From contig CP107851.1 in the NCBI GenBank assembly GCA_036013505.1, forward strand, positions 3,977,501 to 4,041,500: 64,000 bases of DNA, in the 5' to 3' direction. The position numbers and the translations under genes are program-made. Positions 16,550 through 25,243 of this stretch are shown in pieces. Within the stretch, counting starts at the first letter, position 1, and each line of letters opens with the position of its first letter. The DNA is from Streptomyces sp. NBC_00510. GTDB taxonomy: Bacteria; Actinomycetota; Actinomycetes; Streptomycetales; Streptomycetaceae. Under the pieces are notes generated by a model. That model did no database searches. It worked only from the letters and a program-made list of their open reading frames with translations, and was not told the origin of the DNA.

Positions 16550-17161
16550 TCACGGCCGGTACGTGGTGATGTCCTTCACCTGGGCCAGGCCGAGGCCGTA
16601 GGCGCTCATCCCGCGCCCGAAGGCACCCAGGTGCACCCCGCGCGCCGATCCGGCCATCACCCAGCCGTACTCCGACTCCCGGTAGTGGAACGGCGTGGGA
16701 ACGCCGTCCACCGGCAGGCTGAGCGCCGACCAGTCGGGGCCCTCGAGGTTGTCCGCGAGGTCCCAGGCGATGGCGGTCTGCTGGTCGAGCCAGTTCTGCC
16801 GCAGGTGCCGCTCCATCTGGGTGGGCCAGGTGCAGGTCAGCAGTCCGGAACCCGCCAGCCAGGCCGCCGAGGCGACCGAGGTGGCGTCCAGCACGCCGGT
16901 GCCGTCCGAGCTGCGCCGGACCGGGCGGTCGGCGACCGTGACGACCACCACGAAGCGGCGGTGGTCGGGGGTGGGCTCGACCTTGACCGACGGTTCGTCG
17001 CCGTGGCCGGTGGAGCCGTGCTCGACCGTGCCGTCGGCGCTCATGCCGACGGGGGCGAGCCAGCGGTCGCCGGTGAACGCCTCGTCCAGTCCGTACCAGG
17101 TGAAGTCGGCCTTGAGATAGCCGCCGGTCGTACGATCCGCCGGATCAGCTGTGGTCTCCAT
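16550..17161 (-). CDS. Conserved hypothetical protein (203 aa)
   Basis: A soluble protein without recognisable catalytic motifs. Notable segments are 'GGYLKADFTWYGLDEAF' near the N terminus, 'HRRFVVVVTVADRPVRRSS' in the middle and 'DGVPTPFHYRESEYGWVMAGSARGVHLGAFGRGMSAYGLGL' near the C terminus, which suggest a compact alpha/beta domain. The ATG at 17161 is preceded by a GGAGG-type site. It lies just downstream of tatB on the same strand, so it might be co-transcribed with the stress block. Function unknown. Confidence 0.7.
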   Translation of the reverse strand: METTADPADRTTGGYLKADFTWYGLDEAFTGDRWLAPVGMSADGTVEHGSTGHGDEPSVKVEPTPDHRRFVVVVTVADRPVRRSSDGTGVLDATSVASAAWLAGSGLLTCTWPTQMERHLRQNWLDQQTAIAWDLADNLEGPDWSALSLPVDGVPTPFHYRESEYGWVMAGSARGVHLGAFGRGMSAYGLGLAQVKDITTYRP

Positions 17162-17239
17162 ACGCGCGGCGCCTCCTCCATAAGGGCAAACAAAGGGAGA
17201 ATAGCCACTCGCGCTACGTGATCGGGGCAGGCCCCTGCA

Positions 17240-17680
17240 TCAGGTGGCGTCGGAGTCGAACGGCGGGGCCTCGCCGGGCGTCAGGCCGTCGCGCTTGCGC
17301 AGCCGGTCCGGGGTGCCCGAGGACCCCGCGGCGGAACCCGAGCCGCCGCCGCTGTCGCGGCCGTGCACGGCGTCGGTGACCGCCGACATCTCCTCCTTGA
17401 AGTCGAATCCGTTGCGGATCTCCTTCAGGCCCAGCTCGTCGTTGTCCAGCAACTGCTTCCGGACGAAGTTCTTCGGGTGCAGGTCCTCGAATTCGAAGTC
17501 CTTGAACTCCGGACCCAGCTCGCTGCGGATGTCCGCCTTCGCGCTGTCGGAGAACTCCCGCACCTTGCGGACGAACTGCATCACGTCCTTGATGACCTTG
17601 GGCAGTTTGTCCGGCCCGAACACGAGCACGGCAAGGATCACGAGCGCGACGACCTCCAGCGCGCCTATGTCTGAAAACAC
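17240..17680 (-). CDS. tatB: TatB, Sec-independent protein translocase subunit (146 aa)
   Basis: Twin-arginine export subunit. The N terminus has the TatB signature: a short periplasmic start, a membrane helix 'ALEVVALVILAVLVFGPDKLP' with the FGP hinge, then an amphipathic helix 'VIKDVMQFVRKVREFS' and a long charged cytoplasmic tail. GTG 17680 follows AGGAGCT and puts the helix at residue ~6, as in the family. It lies downstream of htrA and the sigma/anti-sigma pair in the same order as in mycobacteria. Confidence 0.92.
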   Translation of the reverse strand: MFSDIGALEVVALVILAVLVFGPDKLPKVIKDVMQFVRKVREFSDSAKADIRSELGPEFKDFEFEDLHPKNFVRKQLLDNDELGLKEIRNGFDFKEEMSAVTDAVHGRDSGGGSGSAAGSSGTPDRLRKRDGLTPGEAPPFDSDAT

Positions 17681-17812
17681 CGTGCAGCTCCTCGTGGTCC
17701 TCGGCCGCGGACGGAATCCGGCGGATCTCACCGTACCTGCCCCAACCGTCTGCACGGGAGTGGGCAGGGTCAACAGTAGGTCGCGCCCCGGTAAATCCCG
17801 AATTCGCCGTGC

Positions 17813-19309
17813 TCAGTTCCCGCTGGCCGAGCCCAGGGTCAGCTCCATGGCGTGCTGCTTGCCGTCCCGCTTCACGGTGAGCTGCAGCGTGTCGCCGGGC
17901 CGGTGGGCGCGGATCCGCACGATCAGCTCCTCGCCGTTGTGCACCCGCTTGCCGTCGATGGCGGTGATCACGTCACCCGGTTCGATGCCCGCCTTGGCGC
18001 CGGGGCCGTTCGGGGTGACCGAGTCCCCCTCGCCCTGGCCCTCCGGGCTGACCTGGGCGCCGTCGCCGGAGTACTGCAGGTTGATGCTGACGCCGATCAC
18101 CGGGTGGGTGGCCTTGCCGTCGTTGATCAGCTGCTCGGCCACCCGCTTGGCCTGGTTGACCGGGATGGCGAAGCCGAGGCCGATGCTCCCGCCCTGGCTG
18201 CTGTTGCCGAAGGGGTCGGAGCCGCTGTCCGCCGAGCGGATGGCGCTGTTGATCCCGATGACCAGGCCCTTGGCGTCGACCAGCGGACCGCCGGAGTTGC
18301 CGGGGTTGATCGGGGCGTCGGTCTGGATGGCGTCGACGTAGCTGACGTCGCTGCTGTTGGTCTCCCCGCCCGCGGTGATCGGGCGCTGGGTGGCGCTGAT
18401 GATGCCGGAGGTGACGGTGCCCTCGAGGCCGTACGGGGCGCCGATGGCGACGACCGGGTCGCCGACCTGGGCGGCGTCGGAGTCGCCGAGGGTCAGCGGG
18501 TGGAGCCCCTTCACCCCGCTGACCTTGATGACCGCCAGGTCGTAGCCGGTGTCCCGGCCCACGATCGTGGCGGGCTTCACCTGGCCGCCGTTGAAGGTCA
18601 CCGAGATGGTGCCGCTCTTGGCGACGCTCTCCACCACGTGGTTGTTGGTGAGGATGTGGCCCTCGCCGTCCAGCACGAACCCGGTGCCGGTGCCCTCACC
18701 GGCGTCGCCCTTGACGTGGATGTAGACGACGCCGGGCAGGACCTGGGCCGCGATGCCCGCGATGCTGTCCGGGGCGCGGGTGCCGGCCTCCGCGGTGGCC
18801 TGCGGCAGGGTCACCTCCGGCGTGCCGCCGCTGTCGTGCACGTAGGCGCCCAGCGCCCCTCCGATGCCCCCGGCGATCAGGGTGACGGCGATCAGGGCGG
18901 CCGCCAGCGGGGCGCGCCGGCTCCCCGTCCGCTGGGCGGTCGGCTGCTGTCCCGTGGTGCCGCCCGGGGGCGCCCAGGGGTCGTAGCGGTGCCACTGACC
19001 GACGGACAGCGGCGCCGGGGGTCCGGGCGGGCCGCTCGGCGGCGGGGGCGGGGGCACGGGCTGGTGCGGCGGTGGCGCCGCACCAGCGGGGGGCTGTACG
19101 GGCGGCGCGGGCGCCCAGGGGCCGGGCTCGCCGTACGGCGGGGTGTCGTACGGGTCCGGGGTGTGCCGCGGGGCCGCTCCGGCGGGGGGCCCGGCGGGTG
19201 CGTCGGGGACCGCGTCCGGGGCGGGCCGGTCCCGCGGCTCAGGGGGAACCGGCGCGACCGTCTCCGGCCGGCTCCACCACTTCGGCCCTTCGGCCTTCCC
19301 CTCGTCCAC
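17813..19309 (-). CDS. htrA: HtrA/DegP-type membrane serine protease with PDZ domain (498 aa)
   Basis: Envelope quality-control protease. Residues 1-130 are a Pro-rich cytoplasmic segment, 134-156 the single membrane helix, about 180-385 a trypsin-like protease domain and about 400-490 a PDZ domain. The catalytic triad is complete: His224 in TNNHVVE, Asp257 in GYDLAVIK and Ser339 in GNSGGPL. The start is GTG 19309 after a GGGGAG stretch. It lies 69 bp downstream of the anti-sigma gene and upstream of tatB, so it is probably part of the same stress regulon. Confidence 0.93.
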   Translation of the reverse strand: MDEGKAEGPKWWSRPETVAPVPPEPRDRPAPDAVPDAPAGPPAGAAPRHTPDPYDTPPYGEPGPWAPAPPVQPPAGAAPPPHQPVPPPPPPSGPPGPPAPLSVGQWHRYDPWAPPGGTTGQQPTAQRTGSRRAPLAAALIAVTLIAGGIGGALGAYVHDSGGTPEVTLPQATAEAGTRAPDSIAGIAAQVLPGVVYIHVKGDAGEGTGTGFVLDGEGHILTNNHVVESVAKSGTISVTFNGGQVKPATIVGRDTGYDLAVIKVSGVKGLHPLTLGDSDAAQVGDPVVAIGAPYGLEGTVTSGIISATQRPITAGGETNSSDVSYVDAIQTDAPINPGNSGGPLVDAKGLVIGINSAIRSADSGSDPFGNSSQGGSIGLGFAIPVNQAKRVAEQLINDGKATHPVIGVSINLQYSGDGAQVSPEGQGEGDSVTPNGPGAKAGIEPGDVITAIDGKRVHNGEELIVRIRAHRPGDTLQLTVKRDGKQHAMELTLGSASGN

Positions 19310-19378
19310 GGTGCTCCCCTACGACGACCAGTCCTCCCTGGATTGAACCAGGAGTCGGCGCCGCCCGCAGCCGACCGC

Positions 19379-20347
19379 TCAGCGGGTCACGGGGAAGTGG
19401 CCGACCAGGGGGACGACCGAGTCGAGCGGAACGGGCACGGCCGGCGAGGCCTTGGTGCCGCTCGACGAGCCGGGGGAAGCGGAGGGACTCGCGGTCGCCG
19501 ACGGGGCCAGGGCGGGTGCCGGGGTGACCCCGGGGACCGCGGATGCGGCCGAGCCGGTGACCGACCGGTCGTCGTCGGACAGACCCAGCGGCCGGGTGAC
19601 GGTGCCGGCGGGCACCCGGCCGTCGGCCGCGCCGACGCCGTACGGATGCATGCCGCGGGAGTCGGGGTGCAGCAGGTCGCTGGTGGCCGTGCTCCACACG
19701 TCGGCGGCCGCGCGGGCGGTCGCGCCGCTGAACGGCGTCGCGGGGGCGCCCGGGCCGCTGCGGGAGAGCGGGGTGCCGCCGGCTCCGTCGACCGCGGCGT
19801 CCAGCGGCAGGGCGCCGCCGAGCGCGATGGCCGCCATGGAGACCGCGCCCGCCGCGGCGAAGGCGAAACGGCGCCGGCCGCGGACCGCGGCGGCGGACGA
19901 AGCGGGGCCGACGGGCGCGACCGCCGCGCCGGAGCGGCCGCTCTCGTGGATCCGGAAGCCGCGCGACGCGGACGCGGACAGGGGCAGCGAGAACTCCTCG
20001 CGCGCCTTCCCGAACAGACCGCCACCGAGGCGCTCACCGCCGAGGCTGGCCGTCTCCATCAGTCCGCCGTCCCCGAAGGGCCCGCTTCCGCCGTCCCCGT
20101 CACCCCCGGGCAGCTCCTGGAGGCGGGCGAGCAGGCCTGCGGACAGGGCGGGCGGCGCCGAGGCGGCGACCACGTCCTTCATCCGGCGCTGCTCGTCGGC
20201 AGCGGCCTTGCAGTCGGGGCAGGTCGCCAGGTGCGCGAGCACCCGGTCGCGGGCGTCGTCGTGCAGCTCGCCGTCGACGAAGGCGGCGAGGTGGTCGCCC
20301 AAGTGCTGGTCGGCACACGTGAGATGCCGGCTGACACCGCTGCTCAC
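19379..20347 (-). CDS. Zinc-binding anti-sigma factor, RseA-like (322 aa)
   Basis: Holds the ECF sigma factor inactive at the membrane. The N terminus contains the ZAS-type zinc motif His39-x3-Cys43-x2-Cys46 with additional His/Cys upstream (Cys11, His15, His19). A membrane helix lies at about residues 158-178 after the basic GRRRF, and a Ser/Pro/Ala-rich extracytoplasmic tail follows. The GTG start overlaps the stop of the sigma gene (GTGA at 20344-20347), so the pair is translationally coupled, the standard way to balance sigma and anti-sigma. Confidence 0.87.
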   Translation of the reverse strand: MSSGVSRHLTCADQHLGDHLAAFVDGELHDDARDRVLAHLATCPDCKAAADEQRRMKDVVAASAPPALSAGLLARLQELPGGDGDGGSGPFGDGGLMETASLGGERLGGGLFGKAREEFSLPLSASASRGFRIHESGRSGAAVAPVGPASSAAAVRGRRRFAFAAAGAVSMAAIALGGALPLDAAVDGAGGTPLSRSGPGAPATPFSGATARAAADVWSTATSDLLHPDSRGMHPYGVGAADGRVPAGTVTRPLGLSDDDRSVTGSAASAVPGVTPAPALAPSATASPSASPGSSSGTKASPAVPVPLDSVVPLVGHFPVTR

Positions 20348-21126
20348 GTGCTCCCGCCCTCCAGGGCCGGCCGGCCGGTGGCCAGGACGGGCGCGCGGCC
20401 CGGACGGGCGGCCGGCGCACGGTGCTCCAGCGCCTTGCGCAGGTGCGAACGACCGCGGTGGATACGGCTGCGCACGGTGCCCAGCTTCACGCCGAGCGTC
20501 GCGGCGATCTCCTCGTAGGACAGGCCCTCGATGTCACAGAGCACGACGGCCGCGCGGAACTCCGGGGCGAGGGTGTCCAGCGCCTGCTGGATGTCCGCGT
20601 CGAAGTGGGTGTCGGCGAAGTGCTGCGCCGGGGACGGCTCGCGGCTCGGCAGCCGCTCCGCGGCGTCGTCGCCCAGGGCGTCGAAGCGGATGCGCTGGCG
20701 ACGGCGGACCATGTCGAGGAAGAGGTTGGTGGTGATGCGGTGGAGCCAGCCCTCGAAGGTGCCGGGGGTGTACGTCGACAGCGAGCGGAAGACGCGGACG
20801 AAGACCTCCTGGGTGAGGTCCTCGGCGTCGTGCTGGTTGCCGGTGAGACGGTACGCCAGGCGGTAGACCCGGGCACTGTGCGTACTGACGATCTCCTCCC
20901 ACGAAGGGGGAGTCCACGCCTGGTTGTCCCCGTCGGTGGCGAAGGTCGCGTTGGCGGCCACAGTCACGGACTCGTCGTTGCGCGGACGGTCGTCAGCTGT
21001 ATCGGTCACGGATTTCGGCTCGCCGGCCGCCCTGCGGAAGCGCGAGAGCACTCCCCGGTGACCCGCCGCAGCCGCACCTCCCCTGTCGGCTCTGGTGGTG
21101 TCCAGTAGAGCCCCTACCATAGCCAC
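20344..21126 (-). CDS. ECF sigma factor, orthologue of mycobacterial SigE (260 aa)
   Basis: Alternative sigma factor for envelope stress. Region 2 runs through '[30 protein letters not shown]' and '[20 protein letters not shown]' (about residues 87-145). Region 4 is near '[40 protein letters not shown]' (about 190-230). A ~75-residue N-terminal extension precedes region 2, as in the SigE group. The order sigma, anti-sigma, htrA, tatB with a divergent methyltransferase is that of M. tuberculosis Rv1220c-Rv1224. Note that the name sigE in Streptomyces denotes a different gene, so no symbol is given. ATG 21126 is the start chosen; it has no strong ribosome-binding site. Confidence 0.9.
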   Translation of the reverse strand: MAMVGALLDTTRADRGGAAAAGHRGVLSRFRRAAGEPKSVTDTADDRPRNDESVTVAANATFATDGDNQAWTPPSWEEIVSTHSARVYRLAYRLTGNQHDAEDLTQEVFVRVFRSLSTYTPGTFEGWLHRITTNLFLDMVRRRQRIRFDALGDDAAERLPSREPSPAQHFADTHFDADIQQALDTLAPEFRAAVVLCDIEGLSYEEIAATLGVKLGTVRSRIHRGRSHLRKALEHRAPAARPGRAPVLATGRPALEGGST

Positions 21127-21286
21127 CTCGCCCGTTAGCTCCGGATAAGTGCCGGGCGCATCGCTCCCGGCCCCTGACGTTCAGGTCCGTCGCAGGTACC
21201 AACGAGCGGTCCCATCTGCGGGTTCCCGACCGCAACGGATACAGTCGCCAGGCGGGCTGCAACCGTCAGGCGGACAGGAGAGGGCA

Positions 21287-21922
21287 ATTACCGGCAACCG
21301 GCAGGCGAGCTGGGCGTTCGCGGACGCTTTCGTCGCCGAGGACGACGCGCTGATACGAGCCCGCGGGCGAGCTCGTGAGGCGGGCGTGCGCCCCGTCTCC
21401 CCCGGCACCGGCGCGGCACTGCGACTGCTGGCCGCCGCCACGGACGCCAAGGCGGTGGTGGAGATCGGCACCGGCACCGGGGTCTCCGGGATCCACCTGC
21501 TGCAGGGCATGCGCCCCGACGGCGTGCTGACCACCGTCGACACCGAACCGGACCGCCAGCAGCACGCCCGCACCGCCTACCGGGAGGCGGGTTTCGCGGG
21601 GAACCGCGCCCGCTTCATCCCCGGCCGGGCGCTGGACGTCCTCCCCCGGCTCGCCGACGGCGGCTACGACCTGGTGTTCTGCGACGGGGACCGGCTGGAG
21701 TACCCGGACTACCTGGGCGAATCGTTGCGCCTGCTGCGCCCCGGGGGGCTGGTCTGCTTCGAGGGGGCCTTCGCGCAGGGCCGGTCCATGGACGCCGCCC
21801 ACTCCGAGCCGGAGGTCATCCGGCTGCGCGAACTGATGCGGACGGTACGCGACAACGCGGCCCTCGCCCCCGTCCTGCTGCCGACCGACGACGGCCTGCT
21901 CTGCGCGGTACGGCGCGGCTGA
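21287..21922 (+). CDS. SAM-dependent O-methyltransferase, Rv1220c-like (211 aa, start uncertain)
   Basis: A Rossmann-fold methyltransferase of the caffeoyl-CoA OMT-like group. SAM site 'VVEIGTGTGVSGIHLLQGM' at about residue 57, 'VLTTVDTEPDRQQHAR' with the ribose-binding acidic residue, and 'YDLVFCDGDRLEYPDYL' with the metal-site Asp. The start is odd. The protein clearly begins near ITGNRQASWAF, yet no ATG, GTG or TTG occurs there; the family's usual GTG position reads GCA. The options are ATT 21287 (8 nt after AGGAGAG), CTG 21257, or a GTG at 21149 with a long non-family extension. It is divergent from the sigma factor. Confidence 0.8.
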   Translation: MTGNRQASWAFADAFVAEDDALIRARGRAREAGVRPVSPGTGAALRLLAAATDAKAVVEIGTGTGVSGIHLLQGMRPDGVLTTVDTEPDRQQHARTAYREAGFAGNRARFIPGRALDVLPRLADGGYDLVFCDGDRLEYPDYLGESLRLLRPGGLVCFEGAFAQGRSMDAAHSEPEVIRLRELMRTVRDNAALAPVLLPTDDGLLCAVRRG

Positions 21923-21980
21923 CAATTTCCCCGCCCGGAATGCACCTGTTTCCGGAGCGGCGCGTAAACGGACAAACAAG

Positions 21981-22011
21981 TGGGCCCCCGGCGCATGCCG
22001 CCAGGGGCCCA
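21981..22011. terminator. Hairpin between convergent genes
   Basis: Outer arms 21981-21988 and 22004-22011 pair perfectly, with a small inner GGC-GCAT-GCC hairpin. It lies between the methyltransferase and the facing DUF3117 gene. Confidence 0.7.
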
Positions 22012-22031
22012 AGGCTTGGATTGGCCGGTTG

Positions 22032-22199
22032 TCAGGCGATGGCCTTCTTCAAAGCCTCGCCGAGTGCATCCGCCTCGTCGGGAGTCAGCTCGACGACAAG
22101 CCGTCCGCCGCCCTCGAGCGGAACGCGCATGATGATGCTCCGCCCCTCCTTGGTCACCTCGAGCGGGCCATCACCCGTCCGCGGCTTCATGGCCGCCAT
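22032..22199 (-). CDS. DUF3117 family protein (55 aa)
   Basis: A 55-residue protein starting MAAMKPRTGDGPLEV and ending ADALGEALKKAIA, which is the whole of the conserved actinobacterial DUF3117 domain (mycobacterial Rv1211). Function is unknown. ATG 22199 follows AGGAAGGGG. A plausible vegetative promoter lies about 80 bp upstream. In mycobacteria the same gene neighbours tag and a DivIVA-like gene, as it does here. Confidence 0.9.
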   Translation of the reverse strand: MAAMKPRTGDGPLEVTKEGRSIIMRVPLEGGGRLVVELTPDEADALGEALKKAIA

Positions 22200-22279
22200 G
22201 CTCGTTCCCCTTCCTGAAACCAGCTCTTCGCACACGGTGGCCCAGGCGCCACCGGACTCGAACACATTGGTTCTCGGCC

Positions 22280-22310
22280 ATTATCCCGCATCGGGTGACC
22301 TGATGACCAA
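22280..22310 (-). promoter_or_regulatory. Candidate promoter of the DUF3117 gene
   Basis: On the minus strand GATAAT (22285-22280) is a good -10, and TTGGTC (22310-22305) lies 19 nt upstream as a -35-like element. It is about 80 nt from the start codon, leaving an ordinary leader with a ribosome-binding site. Confidence 0.4.
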
Positions 22311-22461
22311 CATCGGTTCCCATCCGTTCGAGAACCCGGTCCCGCAAAACCGTCCATTTCGGTGATGGCACTCTCGGCCGCGTTTGATGGGGGTCACATG
22401 TCCGTGCCCGGCGATCTCCGGCATGCTGGCCCCGAACGTGAGCCGCGACGAAGGGGACCAC

Positions 22462-23253
22462 ATGGCCGACACCGTGCTGTACGAGGTGAGTGACGGGCTC
22501 GCCACCATCACCCTGAACCGCCCCGAGGCGATGAACTCGCTGAACGTGGAGACCAAGGTCGCCCTGCGGGACGCCCTGGAGGCGGCGGGCGCCGACCCCG
22601 CGGTGCGGGCCGTGCTGCTGACCGCGAACGGCAAGGCCTTCTGCGTCGGCCAGGACCTCAAGGAGCACGTCGCGTTCCTCCAGCAGGAGGGCGGTGGGCC
22701 GGCGATGTCCACGGTGCGCGAGCACTACAACCCGATCGTCACCGCGATCGCCACCATGCCCAAGCCCGTCGTCGCCGGGGTCAACGGGGTCGCCGCGGGC
22801 GCCGGCGCCGGCTTCGCCTTCGCCTGCGACTACCGCGTGGTCGCCGACACCGCCGCCTTCAACACCTCCTTCGTCGGCGTCGCCCTGACCGCCGACTCCG
22901 GGGCCTCCTGGACGCTGCCCCGGCTGGTGGGCCGCAGCCGCGCCGCCGACCTGCTGCTCTTCCCGCGCACGATCAGCGCGCAGGAGGCCTTCGAGCTGGG
23001 CGTCGCCAACCGCCTGGTCCCGGCCGGCGAGCTGGCCGCCGAGGCCGCCTCGGTCGCCCGCACCCTCGCCGAGGGCCCGACGGTCGCCTACGCGGCGGTG
23101 AAGGCCTCCCTGGCGTACGGGGAGGGGCACTCGCTGGTCGACACCCTGGCCAAGGAGGACGAGCTGCAGACGGCCGCCGGTGCCTCCGAGGACCACCGGA
23201 TCGCCGTCGAGGCGTTCCTGAAGAAGGACAAGCCCCGCTTCCTCGGCCGCTGA
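22462..23253 (+). CDS. Enoyl-CoA hydratase/isomerase family protein, PaaG-like (263 aa)
   Basis: Crotonase fold acting on acyl-CoA thioesters. 'GLATITLNRPEAMNSLN' (residues 10-26), the CoA/oxyanion loop 'AFCVGQDLKEH' (about 61-71), and 'GVNGVAAGAGAGFAFACDYRVVAD' (about 107-130) with the second oxyanion Gly. The C-terminal 'AFLKKDKPRFLGR' is the usual ending. The G-Q-D-L loop is like PaaG/PaaB isomerases and hydratases of phenylacetate or beta-oxidation, but the exact reaction cannot be told. ATG 22462 follows AAGGGG. It converges on tag. Confidence 0.88.
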   Translation: MADTVLYEVSDGLATITLNRPEAMNSLNVETKVALRDALEAAGADPAVRAVLLTANGKAFCVGQDLKEHVAFLQQEGGGPAMSTVREHYNPIVTAIATMPKPVVAGVNGVAAGAGAGFAFACDYRVVADTAAFNTSFVGVALTADSGASWTLPRLVGRSRAADLLLFPRTISAQEAFELGVANRLVPAGELAAEAASVARTLAEGPTVAYAAVKASLAYGEGHSLVDTLAKEDELQTAAGASEDHRIAVEAFLKKDKPRFLGR

Positions 23254-23281
23254 GCCGGGGCAGGCGGGGCGGCCGGGGCGC

Positions 23282-23872
23282 TCAGCGGCGGGCGCAGCAG
23301 TCGGCCAGGTGGTCGTCCACCAGGCCGCAGGCCTGCATCAGCGCGTAGGCCGTGGTGGGGCCGACGAAGCGGAAGCCGCGCTTCTTGAGGTCCTTGGCCA
23401 GGGCGGTGGACTCCGCCGTGACGGCCGGCACGTCCGCGACCGTGCGGGGTGCCGGGCGTCCGGCGGGGTCCGGCGCGTACGACCAGACCAGGGCGTCCAG
23501 ACCGCCCTCGTGGGCCTCGCGCAGCGCCAGGGTGGCCTGCGCGTTGCCGATGGAGGCGTCGATCTTGGCGCGGTTGCGGATGATGCCGGTGTCGGCGAGG
23601 AGCCGCTCCCGGTCGTCGTCGGTGAAGGCGGCGACCGCCTCCGGGGAGAAGCCGGCGAAGGCCTTCCGGAAGCCCTCGCGGCGGCGCAGGATCGTGATCC
23701 AGGACAGGCCCGACTGGAAGGCCTCCAGGCACAGCCGCTCGAAGAGGGCCGCCTCGCCGTGCACCGGGCGCCCCCACTCGGTGTCGTGGTAGTCGACGTA
23801 GTCGTCGGTGGACAGCCCCCACGGGCAGCGGGCCAGGCCGTCCGGCCCGGTCACCACGCCGCCGTCGCTCAC
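23282..23872 (-). CDS. tag: 3-methyladenine DNA glycosylase I (196 aa)
   Basis: Removes 3-methyladenine from alkylated DNA. It has the zinc-binding and active-site features of the Tag family: N-terminal CPWG, 'DYHDTEWGRP', 'LCLEAFQSGLSWITILRRR', 'IIRNRAKIDASIGNA', 'FRFVGPTTAYALMQACGLVDDH' and the terminal CC with His-x3-Cys spacing. Length is normal. GTG 23872 overlaps the stop of the upstream DivIVA-like gene (GTGA), so both are made from one message. Confidence 0.93.
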   Translation of the reverse strand: MSDGGVVTGPDGLARCPWGLSTDDYVDYHDTEWGRPVHGEAALFERLCLEAFQSGLSWITILRRREGFRKAFAGFSPEAVAAFTDDDRERLLADTGIIRNRAKIDASIGNAQATLALREAHEGGLDALVWSYAPDPAGRPAPRTVADVPAVTAESTALAKDLKKRGFRFVGPTTAYALMQACGLVDDHLADCCARR

Positions 23873-24249
23873 AGCCCGCTCCCGGGGGCGCGCGGGTCCT
23901 CGGGGGCCCGCGGGGCCTCGTCGGCGTCCTTGAGCAGCGAGTGGCCGCCGAGCCGGGTGGCGTGGGCGCCGGCCAGCGCGGCCTCCAGGTCGGCGATGTG
24001 GGCGTCGCGCTGGGCCAGTTCCGCCCCGAGGCGCTCCAGCACGTCGTCGACGTCCACCATGCGGTAACCGCGCACGGTCACCGGCAGGCGCAGCCGCTCG
24101 ACGTCCGCGCGGCCCACCGGCCGCTGCGGCGGCAGTCGGTCGTCCACCCGGTCCGGCTGCACGTCACGGAGCACCCCGCCGTCGCCGAGCACCGCGAGGG
24201 CGACCGCGGCGACCACCGCGACCAACGCGATGAGCATGAACCAGAACAA
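23869..24249 (-). CDS. DivIVA-like small membrane protein (126 aa)
   Basis: An N-terminal membrane helix (MFWFMLIALVAVVAAVALAVL) is followed by a short basic segment and a DivIVA-type stretch, 'LRLPVTVRGYRMVDVDDVLERLGAELAQRDAHIADLEAAL', with the hallmark Y/F-R-x-x-D-V-D and a coiled coil. Mycobacterial Rv1209 has the same layout and the same neighbours. A scaffold or anchoring role is inference. The TTG at 24249 is preferred because GGGAGAGG lies just upstream; the first ATG is four codons further in. Confidence 0.8.
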   Translation of the reverse strand: MFWFMLIALVAVVAAVALAVLGDGGVLRDVQPDRVDDRLPPQRPVGRADVERLRLPVTVRGYRMVDVDDVLERLGAELAQRDAHIADLEAALAGAHATRLGGHSLLKDADEAPRAPEDPRAPGSGL

Positions 24250-24372
24250 GACCTCTCCCGGGGTCGGCCCGACGTGTACGCCACGATCGTGCCACGTCGC
24301 GCCGTGCGCGCGGTGTGCGGTCGGCGACTATCTTCGATCGGCGTACGACATTTCGAGGGAGGCAGGCGCGAC

Positions 24373-25233
24373 ATGCTGCGGCTGGGCACACGGGAATTCG
24401 GCGAGCACGAGCCCGTGATCATGGCGATCGTGAACCGGACGCCGGACTCGTTCTACGACCAGGGCGCCACGTTCACCGACGCACCGGCCCTCGAACGCGT
24501 CGGGCGCGCGGTCGCGGAGGGTGCGGCGATCATCGACGTCGGCGGGGTGAAGGCGGGCCCCGGCGAGGAGGTCTCGGCGCAGGAGGAGATCCGCAGGACC
24601 GCCGGTTTCGTCGCCGAGGTGCGCCGGCGCCACCCCGACGTGGTGATCAGCGTCGACACCTGGCGCCACGAGGTCGGCGAGGCGGTCTGCGAGGCCGGCG
24701 CGGACCTGCTCAACGACGCCTGGGGCGGCGTCGACCCCCGGCTCGCCGAGGTCGCCGCGAAGCACGGCGTCGGCCTGGTCTGCACCCACGCGGGCGGCGC
24801 CCTGCCGCGCACCCGGCCGCACCGCGTCGGCTACGAGGACGTGATGGCCGACATCCTGCAGGTGACGGTGGGCCTCGCGGAGCGGGCGGCCGCGCTCGGG
24901 GTGCGGCGGGACGGCATCCTCATCGACCCCGGCCACGACTTCGGGAAGAACACCCGGCACTCGCTGGAGGCGACCCGGCGGCTGCCGGAGATGACGGCCA
25001 CCGGCTGGCCGGTGCTGGTCTCGCTGTCCAACAAGGACTTCGTGGGCGAGACCCTGGACCGCCCCGTCAAGGAGCGGCTGATCGGCACCCTGGCGACGAC
25101 CGCCGTCTCGGCGTGGCTCGGCGCCCGGGTGTACCGGGTGCACGAGGTCGCCGAGACCCGTCAGGTGCTGGACATGGTGGCCTCGATCGCGGGACACCGG
25201 CCCCCGGCGGTCGCCCGGCGGGGGCTGGCGTAG
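24373..25233 (+). CDS. folP2: Dihydropteroate synthase paralogue, FolP2 type (286 aa)
   Basis: TIM-barrel protein of the DHPS family, with 'AIVNRTPDSFYDQG' near residue 19, 'IIDVGGVKAGPGEEV', 'ISVDTWRHEV', 'LLNDAWGG', 'LIDPGHDFGKN' near 180, 'VSLSNKDF' and 'YRVHEV' near the end. Several positions differ from canonical FolP (for example NRTPDSF instead of NVTPDSF, and VGGVK in place of GGEST). In mycobacteria the second copy, folP2, is not thought to supply DHPS activity. The gene neighbourhood (LOG family, DivIVA-like, tag) also matches folP2. ATG 24373 follows GGGAGG. Confidence 0.85.
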   Translation: MLRLGTREFGEHEPVIMAIVNRTPDSFYDQGATFTDAPALERVGRAVAEGAAIIDVGGVKAGPGEEVSAQEEIRRTAGFVAEVRRRHPDVVISVDTWRHEVGEAVCEAGADLLNDAWGGVDPRLAEVAAKHGVGLVCTHAGGALPRTRPHRVGYEDVMADILQVTVGLAERAAALGVRRDGILIDPGHDFGKNTRHSLEATRRLPEMTATGWPVLVSLSNKDFVGETLDRPVKERLIGTLATTAVSAWLGARVYRVHEVAETRQVLDMVASIAGHRPPAVARRGLA

Positions 25234-25243
25234 GGCCCGCGGT

